DNA from: Phycisphaerales bacterium
GTDB lineage: Bacteria > Planctomycetota > Phycisphaerae > Phycisphaerales > UBA1924
NCBI GenBank assembly: GCA_022843565.1
Contig: JALHNK010000012.1
Coordinates: 1-40,399, forward strand
DNA: 40,399 nucleotides
Direction of reading: 5' to 3'
Below the pieces are notes generated by a model. That model did no database searches and was not told where the DNA came from. It saw nothing but the letters and a program-made list of their open reading frames with translations. The position numbers and the translations under genes were made by a program. This document shows, piece by piece, positions 34,285 through 40,399 of this stretch (position 1 is its first letter; every line of letters begins with the position of its first letter).

Positions 34285-35010
34285 ATGCAGCAGATCCTCG
34301 ACATGTTCCTGCACCTGGACACCCACCTCAGCGGCTTCATCGCCGATCATGGGGCGTGGGTGTACGTGCTGACATTCGGGATCATCTTCGCCGAGACCGG
34401 TCTGATCATCCTGCCGTTCCTCCCCGGTGATTCTCTGTTGTTCACTCTCGGCATGATCAGCGTTTCGGCACCGCTGGATCAGTTCATTGTCTCGACCGTC
34501 GGCACCGGCGCGGCGCTCACGACAAAGCTCAACGTCTGGTGGATCATCGGTCTGCTGGTGATCGCCGCGGTCATCGGCGATGCCGTCAACTACCACATCG
34601 GCCGCTTCATCGGCCCGCGCGTGTTCCGCGGCGAGGGCCTGGGCTTCTGGGGCAAGCTCCTGAATCGCAAGCACCTTGATCGCGCTCACGAGTTCTACGA
34701 GAAGTACGGCGGCAAGGCGGTGGTCCTTGGCCGCTTCGTCCCGATCGTTCGCACGTTCGTCCCGTTTGTTGCCGGTGCCGGCGCGATGAACTACCGCACG
34801 TTTTTTTTCTACAACGTCGTCGGCGCCTTTGCGTGGGTCGGCGGCTGTACGCTCGCGGGTTTCTGGCTCGGCGGCTACGAGATCGTCAAGAAGAACTTCT
34901 CCGTCATGATCCTGCTCATCATCGGCGTCTCAGTGTTGCCGATCGTTGTCGAACTCTGGATGTCGCGCCGCCAGCCCGCCAAGGCCGCGGCTCCGACCGT
35001 CCTTCCCTGA
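34285..35010 (+). CDS. DedA family membrane protein
   Basis: A 241-residue polytopic inner membrane protein of the DedA/VTT family, implicated in undecaprenyl-phosphate or phospholipid flipping and in membrane homeostasis. Conserved features: FAETGLIILPFLPGDSLLF near the N-terminus (re-entrant helix with E and D), GDAVNYHIGRFIGPRVF, HEFYEKYGGKAVVLGRFVPI, RTFVPFVAGAGAMNYRTFFF with the family arginine, and GAFAWVGGCTLAGFWLG, followed by a last helix (VMILLIIGVSVLPIVVELW). It lies between the PepSY-like lipoprotein and groES. DedA proteins are often linked to envelope stress and chaperone phenotypes, so the position is suggestive but not proof of shared function. Confidence 0.92.
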   Translation: MQQILDMFLHLDTHLSGFIADHGAWVYVLTFGIIFAETGLIILPFLPGDSLLFTLGMISVSAPLDQFIVSTVGTGAALTTKLNVWWIIGLLVIAAVIGDAVNYHIGRFIGPRVFRGEGLGFWGKLLNRKHLDRAHEFYEKYGGKAVVLGRFVPIVRTFVPFVAGAGAMNYRTFFFYNVVGAFAWVGGCTLAGFWLGGYEIVKKNFSVMILLIIGVSVLPIVVELWMSRRQPAKAAAPTVLP

Positions 35011-35061
35011 TTTTGCATCGTCCATCATCACCATTCATCACCCTCTCAAGGAGAAGCACCC

Positions 35062-35352
35062 ATGGCCATCAAGCCCCTCGAAGACCGCGTCCTTGTCAAG
35101 CCCATCGAGAACGAGTCCAAGACCGCCAGCGGCATCTACCTCCCCGAAGCCGCGAAGGAAAAGCCCGTGCGCGGCAAGGTCGTCGCCACCGGCCCCGGCA
35201 AGCTCCTTGAAAACGGCAAGCGCGCCGACATGTCCGTCCGCATCGGCGCGACGGTCGTCTACGGCAAGTACGCCGGCTCCGAAGTCGAGCTCAAGGGCGA
35301 GAAGCTCCTGATCATCAAGGAGTCAGAACTCCTCGGCGTTGTCGAAGGCTGA
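35062..35352 (+). CDS. groES: Co-chaperonin GroES
   Basis: The 10-kDa lid of the chaperonin chamber, 96 residues, cytoplasmic heptamer. It has the PLEDRVLVKPIENE start, the mobile loop ESKTASGIYLPEAAKEKPVRG whose IYL tripeptide docks on GroEL apical helices, GKVVATGPGK, VVYGKYAGSEVELKGEKLLI and the final ESELLGVV. AAGGAG lies 8 bases before the ATG. It is the only groES in the window and must serve one or both GroELs. The gap to groEL2 (167 bases) carries long complementary octamer arrays, so the two genes may not be expressed in equal amounts. Confidence 0.96.
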   Translation: MAIKPLEDRVLVKPIENESKTASGIYLPEAAKEKPVRGKVVATGPGKLLENGKRADMSVRIGATVVYGKYAGSEVELKGEKLLIIKESELLGVVEG

Positions 35353-35360
35353 TCCCTCGA

Positions 35361-35503
35361 AGTGGCAGAGTGGCAAAGTGGCGAAGTGGCAAAGTGCTGC
35401 TGAGCTGAAGTTTGTCACGGTTGCCACATTCCTGCTCGCTCGCTCCGCGTTCCGTCGCGCGCCTCACGTCTTTGCCAATCTGTCACTTTGCCACTTTGCC
35501 ACT
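35361..35503 (+). repeat. Complementary octamer arrays forming a ~33-bp helix between groES and groEL2
   Basis: Left arm 35361-35396: AGTGGCAG, AGTGGCAA, AGTGGCGA, AGTGGCAA, AGTG. Right arm 35471-35502: TTTGCCAA, TCTGTCAC, TTTGCCAC, TTTGCCAC. Pairing 35361-35393 with 35503-35471 gives 28 Watson-Crick pairs, 3 G-U pairs and 2 mismatches, with a loop of 77 bases. The right arm ends about 5 bases before AAGAGG, the groEL2 ribosome binding site, so the structure could control transcript stability, termination or groEL2 translation. Confidence 0.85.
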
Positions 35504-35519
35504 TCCTCAAGAGGTTCCC

Positions 35520-37136
35520 ATGTCCACCAAGCAGATCATGTTCAACGACGCCGCGCTCCAGGAGATGAAGCGGGGCGTGCAGCGTCTGACCCGAGCCGTG
35601 AAGGTCACGATGGGTCCCACCGCCCGTCACGTCGCGATCCAGAAGTCTTACGGCGCGCCGATGCTCTCCAACGACGGCGTCTCCGTCGCTCGCGAGATCA
35701 CGCTCCCGGAGCCCTTTGAGAGCATGGGCGCCAAGATGGTCGCCGAGGTTGCGAAGAAGACCAACGACGTCGCCGGCGACGGCACCACCGCCGCCACCGT
35801 GCTGACCGAGGCCATCTTCCTCGAAGGCCTGCGCCACATCGCCGCTGGCGCGAACCCCGTGCTGCTCCAGCGCGGCATCAACGCCGGCGCCACCGCCGCT
35901 GCCAAGGCGATTGACGACATGAGCGTCAAGTGCAAGGGCAAGGAAGACTACATCAAGGTCGCCACCGTCTCGGCGTCGCACGATGCCCAGATCGGCAAGA
36001 TCATCGCCGAGGCCATCGCCAAAGTCGGCCCCGAGGGCGTCGTCGAAGTCGAAGAGGGCAAGGCCTCTGAGACCACGCTCGACTACACCGAGGGCATGAG
36101 CTTCGACAAGGGCTACATCAGCCCCTACTTCATGACCGACCCCAAGACCGGCGAGTGCGTGCTCGAAAACTGCCTCGTTCTGCTCTACGAGAAGAAGATC
36201 GCCAACCTCACCGACTTCCTCCCGTTCCTCAACAAGGTCGCTCTCTCAGGCAAGACCCTGCTCATCATCGCTGAGGAAGTCGAGAGCGAGGCCCTGGCGG
36301 CCCTCGTCGTCAACCGCCTCCGCGGCGTGCTCAAGGTTTGCGCCGTCAAAGCCCCCGGCTTTGGCGATCGCCGCAAGGCGATCATGGGTGACCTCGCGGT
36401 CCTCACCGCCGGCACGTTCTTCGCCGAGGACATCGGCCGCAGCCTGGAGTCGATCGAGCGCCACGAGCTCGGCACCGCCAAGCGCGTTGTCATCAACAAG
36501 GACGAGACCATCGTCGTCGAGGGCGGCGGCAAGAAGTCCGAGATCAAGACCCGCGCTGACCAGATCAAGGCCCAGCACGACAAGTCCACGAGCGATTACG
36601 ATCGCGAGAAGCTCATGGAGCGCCTCGCGAAGCTCACCGGCGGCGTCGCGGTCATCAGCGTCGGCGGCACCAGCGAGGTCGCGGTCAAGGAGAAGAAGGA
36701 CGCGGTCGATGACGCGCTGCACTCCACCCGCGCCGCAGCGAAGGAGGGCTACGTCCCCGGCGGCGGCGTCGCGCTGATCCGCACGCAGGACGCGATCCTC
36801 AAGGCCAGCAAGGCCGCGAAGACCGACGACGAGAAGACCGGCTACCAGATCGTCGCGCGAGCCGTCGAGGCCTGCGCGTACCAGATCGCTCAGAACGCCG
36901 GCGTCGATGGCGACATCGTCGTGTCGAAGATCAAGGAGGGTTCGGGCGGTTTCGGCTTCAACGCCTCTACCCACGAGTACGTGGACCTGGTCAAGGCCGG
37001 CATCATCGACGCCGCCCTGGTGCCCAAGACCTCGCTCATCAACGCCGCGAGCGTCGCGGGCCTGATGCTCACGACCGATGTCATGATCGCGGAGCTCAAA
37101 GACGACACGAAGGCGACGACGGGCGCAACGGCCTGA
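35520..37136 (+). CDS. groEL2: Chaperonin GroEL, paralogue 2 (altered ATP pocket, no GGM tail)
   Basis: A second chaperonin subunit of 538 residues, downstream of groES. Its numbering matches E. coli GroEL without gaps through residue 91. The nucleotide pocket departs from canonical: L31 is Met (TMGPTARHV instead of TLGPKGRNV), K51 is Asn (SNDGVSVA) and T91 is Ala (DGTTA). D52 and D87 are kept. The apical contacts with GroES ([15 protein letters not shown]) are like E. coli, and it has VPGGG near D398. The C-terminus ends in [10 protein letters not shown] with no GGM repeats. AAGAGG lies 5 bases before the ATG at 35520. A reading from 35412 passes through the octamer arrays and is rejected. 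It may be a specialised chaperonin or a partner for GroEL1 in mixed rings. Confidence 0.95.
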   Translation: MSTKQIMFNDAALQEMKRGVQRLTRAVKVTMGPTARHVAIQKSYGAPMLSNDGVSVAREITLPEPFESMGAKMVAEVAKKTNDVAGDGTTAATVLTEAIFLEGLRHIAAGANPVLLQRGINAGATAAAKAIDDMSVKCKGKEDYIKVATVSASHDAQIGKIIAEAIAKVGPEGVVEVEEGKASETTLDYTEGMSFDKGYISPYFMTDPKTGECVLENCLVLLYEKKIANLTDFLPFLNKVALSGKTLLIIAEEVESEALAALVVNRLRGVLKVCAVKAPGFGDRRKAIMGDLAVLTAGTFFAEDIGRSLESIERHELGTAKRVVINKDETIVVEGGGKKSEIKTRADQIKAQHDKSTSDYDREKLMERLAKLTGGVAVISVGGTSEVAVKEKKDAVDDALHSTRAAAKEGYVPGGGVALIRTQDAILKASKAAKTDDEKTGYQIVARAVEACAYQIAQNAGVDGDIVVSKIKEGSGGFGFNASTHEYVDLVKAGIIDAALVPKTSLINAASVAGLMLTTDVMIAELKDDTKATTGATA

Positions 37137-37143
37137 TCGTTCC

Positions 37144-37162
37144 CATCGGCGGATCGCCGATG
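37144..37162 (+). other. 8-bp hairpin after groEL2
   Basis: CATCGGCG (37144-37151) and CGCCGATG (37155-37162) pair perfectly around GAT, just upstream of the larger terminator-like stem. No U tract follows it. Confidence 0.5.
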
Positions 37163-37180
37163 TACGCCCATGTTCAACAT

Positions 37181-37213
37181 CAGGGCGGCGTTCGAAAGAA
37201 CGCCGCCCTGTTT
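37181..37213 (+). terminator. Terminator-like 13-bp hairpin between groEL2 and dnaJ
   Basis: CAGGGCGGCGTTC (37181-37193) and GAACGCCGCCCTG (37198-37210) pair perfectly around a GAAA tetraloop, followed by TTT. The stem is very stable and would end or attenuate the groES-groEL2 transcript before dnaJ at 37276. Confidence 0.75.
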
Positions 37214-37275
37214 CCCGCACCATCGTTCGCCTGTGTTCGTTCTCGTCTCTCTGCGTCACCCGTGCCGAGGTCTCT

Positions 37276-38445
37276 ATGCCGCCAACCCAACGCGACTATT
37301 ACGAGATCCTCGGCATCGAGCGCACCGTTGACGCCGACGAGATCAAGCGAGCCTATCGCCGCTTGGCGATGAAGTATCACCCGGATCGCAACCCCGGCGA
37401 CGCCGAGGCCGAGACGAAGTTCAAGGAAGCCGCCGCGGCGTACGAAGTCCTCGCCGACGAGCAGAAACGCAAGATCTACGACCAGTACGGGCACGAGGGC
37501 CTCCGCTCCTCCGGCGGCGCCGCGACGCACGACTTCAGCCGCATGGACCCCAACGACATCTTCTCGATGTTCGCCGACATCTTCGGCGGCGGGGCCGGGC
37601 CGTTCGGTCAGAGCGGTGGGGGGCGAGGGCGCTCGCGCGGGCCGGCCCGCGGCTACGACCTGGAAACAGAAGTCGCCATCACGCTCGAGGACGTTCACGC
37701 CGGCGTCGAGACCACCGTCGATTTCGCACGCATGGATGTCTGCGAGAAATGCACCGGCTCGGGCGCGAAGGCCGGCAGCAAGCCCGTCCAGTGCCCCACC
37801 TGCGCCGGCCAGGGCAAGGTGCAACAGAGCGGCCTGGGCGGCATGTTCCGCATGGTCACCGCCTGCCCGTCCTGCCGCGGGCGCGGCAGCGTGATCAAGG
37901 AGTTCTGCCCGGGTTGCAAAGGCCGCGGGCGCGTCAGCAAGCAACGCAAGCTGTCGGTCCGCATCCCGCCGGGCATCAACGACGGCCAGGCCGTCCGAGT
38001 CCGCAGCGAGGGCGAGCCACCCCAGCCGGAAGAGTCTCCGTCGGGCGAGGGTGTCCGGGGTGATCTCATGGTCGTCGTCCGTGTTCGCGACCACAAGGTC
38101 TATCAGCGCGACAACAACGACCTGGTCATCGAGATGCCGATCGCTTACACGCAGGCCGCCCTCGGCGCTGAGCTCGAAGTCCCAACGATCGATCACGAAC
38201 GCGAGAAGCTCTCCATCCCGCGCGGCACGCAGTTTGGCGACATCTTCCGCATCCCAAGCCGCGGCTTGCCCGATGTCCGCAACAACGAGGACAAGGGGGA
38301 TCTCGTGGTGATCGTCAAAGTCGTCGTCCCGAAGAAGCTCACATCCCAGCAGGAGAAGATCCTCAGAGAGCTCGCCGCAACCGAGAGCCAGAGCGCCGTC
38401 GCGGACTCGAACGGCGGCTTCTTCAAGAAAATCTTCAAAGGCTGA
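37276..38445 (+). CDS. dnaJ: Molecular chaperone DnaJ (type I Hsp40)
   Basis: The 389-residue DnaK co-chaperone that delivers substrates and stimulates DnaK ATP hydrolysis. The J domain (7-73) contains HPD at 35-37 in [14 protein letters not shown]-rich region (about 100-125, [13 protein letters not shown]) follows. The zinc-binding domain has four CxxCxGxG units starting at C156 (CEKCTGSG), C173 (CPTCAGQG), C197 (CPSCRGRG) and C211 (CPGCKGRG). The C-terminal peptide-binding domains end in FKKIFKG. GAGG lies 5 bases before the ATG. It is followed by grpE, but dnaK is not in the window. The terminator upstream suggests its own promoter or readthrough from groEL2. Confidence 0.97.
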   Translation: MPPTQRDYYEILGIERTVDADEIKRAYRRLAMKYHPDRNPGDAEAETKFKEAAAAYEVLADEQKRKIYDQYGHEGLRSSGGAATHDFSRMDPNDIFSMFADIFGGGAGPFGQSGGGRGRSRGPARGYDLETEVAITLEDVHAGVETTVDFARMDVCEKCTGSGAKAGSKPVQCPTCAGQGKVQQSGLGGMFRMVTACPSCRGRGSVIKEFCPGCKGRGRVSKQRKLSVRIPPGINDGQAVRVRSEGEPPQPEESPSGEGVRGDLMVVVRVRDHKVYQRDNNDLVIEMPIAYTQAALGAELEVPTIDHEREKLSIPRGTQFGDIFRIPSRGLPDVRNNEDKGDLVVIVKVVVPKKLTSQQEKILRELAATESQSAVADSNGGFFKKIFKG

Positions 38446-38471
38446 CCGACACCCACGAGTTCTGTCCCAAG

Positions 38472-38492
38472 CCTCACGCCTCGCGTCTCACG
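38472..38492. repeat. Heptamer tandem repeat before grpE
   Basis: Three consecutive 7-base units, CCTCACG, CCTCGCG and TCTCACG, lie between dnaJ and grpE. Each pair differs by one or two bases. This is a different unit from the 4195 heptamers but of the same period. Confidence 0.55.
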
Positions 38493-38517
38493 CCCCTTCC
38501 CGCCCCCCGAGTCACCC

Positions 38518-39075
38518 ATGATCGACCCACCACAGAGCAACTCGCCTTCGTCCGACGATGAACCGCAAGACATAGGCCGGCATCGCATCGTCGACGAAAC
38601 CACCGAGCTGATCGACGATCTCCAGTCTCAGCTCGAACTCGCCAAGGTCGCGCGCGACGAGGCCCAGGACGCGCACAAGCGGGCGCTGGCCGATTTCCAG
38701 AACTACCAGCGCCGCGCGTCAAACAGCGAACGCGAGGCCAAGCAGCAGGGCGTCCGCGCCGTGCTCCAGTCGGTCGTCCCGGTGATCGATCACTTCGACA
38801 TGGCCCTGTTGCACGACAGCGAAAAGGTGACCGCCAAGCAAGTCCTCGACGGCGTCCGCCTCATCAAAGAGGAACTCCTCCGCATCCTCTCCACCCACGG
38901 CGTACTGGTCATCAACCCCAAGCCCAACGACCCCTTCGACGCCCATCGGCACGAAGCCATCATGCACCAGCCCAGCGACGGCGTCGAGGCTGGCAATGTC
39001 ACCATGACGCTGCGACCGGGCTTCGAGATCGACGGACGCCTCGTGCGACCGGCCCAGGTCGCCGTCGCGCCGTGA
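38518..39075 (+). CDS. grpE: Nucleotide exchange factor GrpE
   Basis: The DnaK nucleotide exchange factor, 185 residues. A disordered acidic N-terminus is followed by a long coiled coil (residues about 30-75, LIDDLQSQLELAKVARDEAQ) with the family NYQRRASNSEREAKQQG segment. The four-helix part is VLQSVVPVIDHFDMALLHD, and the C-terminal beta wing has PFDAHRHEAIMHQPSDGVEAG and a final IDGRLVRPAQVAVA. These match GrpE from other bacteria. No strong Shine-Dalgarno precedes the ATG at 38518. Lies 72 bases after dnaJ and 30 bases before the FmdB-like gene, probably one transcript. Confidence 0.93.
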   Translation: MIDPPQSNSPSSDDEPQDIGRHRIVDETTELIDDLQSQLELAKVARDEAQDAHKRALADFQNYQRRASNSEREAKQQGVRAVLQSVVPVIDHFDMALLHDSEKVTAKQVLDGVRLIKEELLRILSTHGVLVINPKPNDPFDAHRHEAIMHQPSDGVEAGNVTMTLRPGFEIDGRLVRPAQVAVAP

Positions 39076-39105
39076 ACCGCTTGATCCCCGCTCACTGAGA
39101 CGACC

Positions 39106-39549
39106 ATGCCAACCTACGAGTACAAGTGCAAAGCCTGCGGCCATCTCTTCGAGCAGTATCAATCGATCACGGCCCCCCTGCTGAAGAAGTGCCCGTCTTG
39201 CGGCAAGAGCAAGCTCGAACGCCTCTTCGGCATCGGCGCCGCCGTAGTCTTCAAGGGCGGCGGGTTCTATCAGACAGACTATCGCTCGGAGTCGTACACA
39301 AAGGCCGCGGTGGCTGACAAGAAAGCGGCGAGCGAGTCGACATCTGGCGCGTCATCATCAACCGCGAGTACTTCGGGTTCCGACTCGAAATCTGCGGGAT
39401 CGTCCGTGACGCCAGCAAGCGCCGATTCAGGCAAGCCGGGCACGCCCGCCGGTCATGCGAAGCCTGCGACACCTCCGCCCGCGCCAGTTGGGAAAGCAAA
39501 GACCAGCTCAAGCAAGGCCACAAAGTCGAGCAAGACGAAGCGATCGTGA
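39106..39549 (+). CDS. FmdB family zinc ribbon protein with long low-complexity tail
   Basis: A 147-residue protein. Residues 1-45 are an FmdB-type zinc ribbon: MPTYEYKCKACGHLFE with C8 and C11, then KKCPSCGKSKLERLFG with C29 and C32, matching the family (often called a putative regulatory protein). AVVFKGGGFYQTDYRS is the usual continuation. From about residue 65 the chain becomes Ser/Thr/Lys/Ala-rich with no hydrophobic core, ending in a basic SSKATKSSKTKRS stretch typical of nucleic-acid-binding tails. The precise role is unknown; the family is often found next to stress genes. It follows grpE by 30 bases. A 7-bp hairpin (39553-39578) lies after the stop. Confidence 0.88.
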   Translation: MPTYEYKCKACGHLFEQYQSITAPLLKKCPSCGKSKLERLFGIGAAVVFKGGGFYQTDYRSESYTKAAVADKKAASESTSGASSSTASTSGSDSKSAGSSVTPASADSGKPGTPAGHAKPATPPPAPVGKAKTSSSKATKSSKTKRS

Positions 39550-39552
39550 GCA

Positions 39553-39578
39553 GTCGGCAAGTTCTCGGATCTGCCGAC
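39553..39578 (+). terminator. Possible weak terminator after the fmdB-like gene
   Basis: GTCGGCA (39553-39559) and TGCCGAC (39572-39578) pair perfectly around a 12-base loop, but only a TT follows. It lies 4 bases after the stop codon, where the chaperone transcript would be expected to end. Confidence 0.3.
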
Positions 39579-39679
39579 CTTCAAACACGACTCGGCGCGC
39601 TATAGACGGGATACCGCAGACTCGCCCTGCCCCATCTCGAACGCGTCGTCGAAGACCCACCGCCGACCCGATCAGCGTC

Positions 39680-39703
39680 CGTTTCACGTTCACGTTCGCG
39701 TTC
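39680..39703. repeat. Hexamer tandem repeat in the convergent gap
   Basis: Four 6-base units (CGTTTC, ACGTTC, ACGTTC, GCGTTC) lie between the stops of the FmdB-like and ABC permease genes. The pattern is similar in kind to the other short-period repeats in this window, but with period 6. Confidence 0.5.
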
Positions 39704-39708
39704 TTCCC

Positions 39709-40399
39709 CTACCCCTTCATCGCACCCAGCAACGCCCGCGGCGGCCTTCCGACCAACCGCATCGCCGCGGGGAGCGTCGCCAGCAGCGTGATCAGCAGCA
39801 CCGCGATGCAGCCGACGCCGATCGCGATCCAGGGCGGGCGCAGTTGCACGATGATGCCGATGGTGATCTGGTAGAGCTTCTGCCCGCCCCACGCACCTTG
39901 AATGCCCATCGCGGTGCCGAGTACGCACGCAGCGAGGCCGATCACCAGCGATTCGCCGATGACCAGTCGCCCAAGCAACCAGCGCGGCGCACCCACCGCG
40001 CGCAGCACGCCGAACTCAAACTGACGCGCTTGAATCCCCGCGATGATGAGATTCGCAACGGCGAAGCACGAGATGACCATCGCACCGATCGCAACCACGC
40101 TGGCCACCAGCAGCGTGCCGCTGATGACCTCGCGGATCTTGTTCTTGATCTCCAGCGCCGAGCCGATCTCAAGAATGCCCAGCCCGAGTAGCGATCGGAC
40201 ATCCGTCAACACCGCATCCGGCCCGCGCGCCGTGCCGGTCGCGGGAGTGTCGCTGGCCGGTTTCGGGCTCGGCCCGCTCGCCTTGCCGGCACCCGTGAGC
40301 GATGCACGCGGCGTCTCGTCCGCCCGCGCCTTCACCTCATCGGTGAACGCCATTTGGATCAGGTTCCACGCCGTGAAGTTGAAGTGCTTCTTCAGGTCC
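39709..40399 (-). CDS. ABC transporter permease (FtsX/MacB type), N-terminus beyond the right edge
   Basis: The open frame continues past 40353 to the right edge without a stop (reading KKHFNFTAWNLIQ before the Met at 40353), so the gene is cut at its 5' end and the Met at 40353 is not its start. At least 229 residues are present: a Lys/Pro/Ser-rich soluble region, then three membrane segments. The last domain has the FtsX-like permease pattern: SGTLLVASVVAIGAMVISCF, ANLIIAGIQARQFEFGVLRA followed by VGAPRWLLGRLVIGESLVIG, and LLITLLATLPAAMRLVGRPP. FGVLRAVGA is the typical coupling motif to the ATPase. This suggests an efflux or lipoprotein-release type transporter. Partner ATPase genes must lie beyond the edge. 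It converges with the chaperone island. Confidence 0.85.
   Translation of the reverse strand, partial: DLKKHFNFTAWNLIQMAFTDEVKARADETPRASLTGAGKASGPSPKPASDTPATGTARGPDAVLTDVRSLLGLGILEIGSALEIKNKIREVISGTLLVASVVAIGAMVISCFAVANLIIAGIQARQFEFGVLRAVGAPRWLLGRLVIGESLVIGLAACVLGTAMGIQGAWGGQKLYQITIGIIVQLRPPWIAIGVGCIAVLLITLLATLPAAMRLVGRPPRALLGAMKG

Noticed and set aside
36246-37259. Long minus-strand open frame opposite groEL2
   Set aside because: It covers conserved GroEL2 coding sequence on the other strand and shows no motif of its own.

Overview
The window looks like chromosomal DNA from a GC-rich planctomycete, most likely of class Phycisphaerae. The evidence is a PTPG-type PEP-CTERM-like sorting tail, a secreted protein with a C-terminal GC-type dockerin repeat, a prepilin whose processing site reads RAFTLIELL, a divergent second GroEL beside groES, and many secreted proteins and lipoproteins of unknown function. 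No phage, insertion sequence, CRISPR array, tRNA or rRNA was recognised. The gene pattern is that of a core chromosome.

Layout. 1-2595 (minus): a secreted protein cut by the left edge, and alanine racemase. 2687-9348 (plus): a DEAD-box-type helicase with DEVD in motif II, a secreted pyroglutamyl-peptidase-like protein with a dockerin tail, a three-gene envelope sugar cassette (GT2, polysaccharide deacetylase, GT87), and tatA. 9579-13611 (plus): a large secreted beta-helix protein and the soluble transhydrogenase sthA. 13740-17903 (minus): smc, with an extra segment in its ATPase head. 18335-25499: a PEP-CTERM-like protein, a minus-strand SDR oxidoreductase, an oversized solute-binding protein coupled to a small membrane protein, hflX, and a DUF6263-like secreted protein. 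25556-30824 (minus): seven closely packed genes (DUF2752 membrane protein, two related lipoproteins, a degenerate GT-B protein, a low-molecular-weight tyrosine phosphatase, a prepilin-like protein, another lipoprotein), several joined by stop/start overlaps. nuoA lies just upstream on the same strand. 31805-39549 (plus): a chaperone island with groEL1, a PepSY-like lipoprotein, dedA, groES, groEL2, dnaJ, grpE and an FmdB zinc ribbon. The right edge cuts an ABC permease.

How the genes fit together. The chaperone island supplies both chaperonin chambers and the DnaK co-chaperones, but dnaK itself is absent. The two GroELs deviate in complementary ways. GroEL1 keeps the ATP-site residues and the GGM tail but has changed apical residues. 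GroEL2 keeps the apical GroES-contact residues but has changed ATP-pocket residues and has no tail. The groES-groEL2 gap carries octamer arrays in opposite orientations that can fold into a helix of about 33 bp ending just before the groEL2 ribosome binding site. Other gaps carry different 6-7 bp tandem repeats. The phosphatase/lipoprotein/prepilin cluster and the Ser-substituted C15-like dockerin protein are the other strongest candidates for undescribed biology. All functions are inferred from the sequence alone, without database searches.
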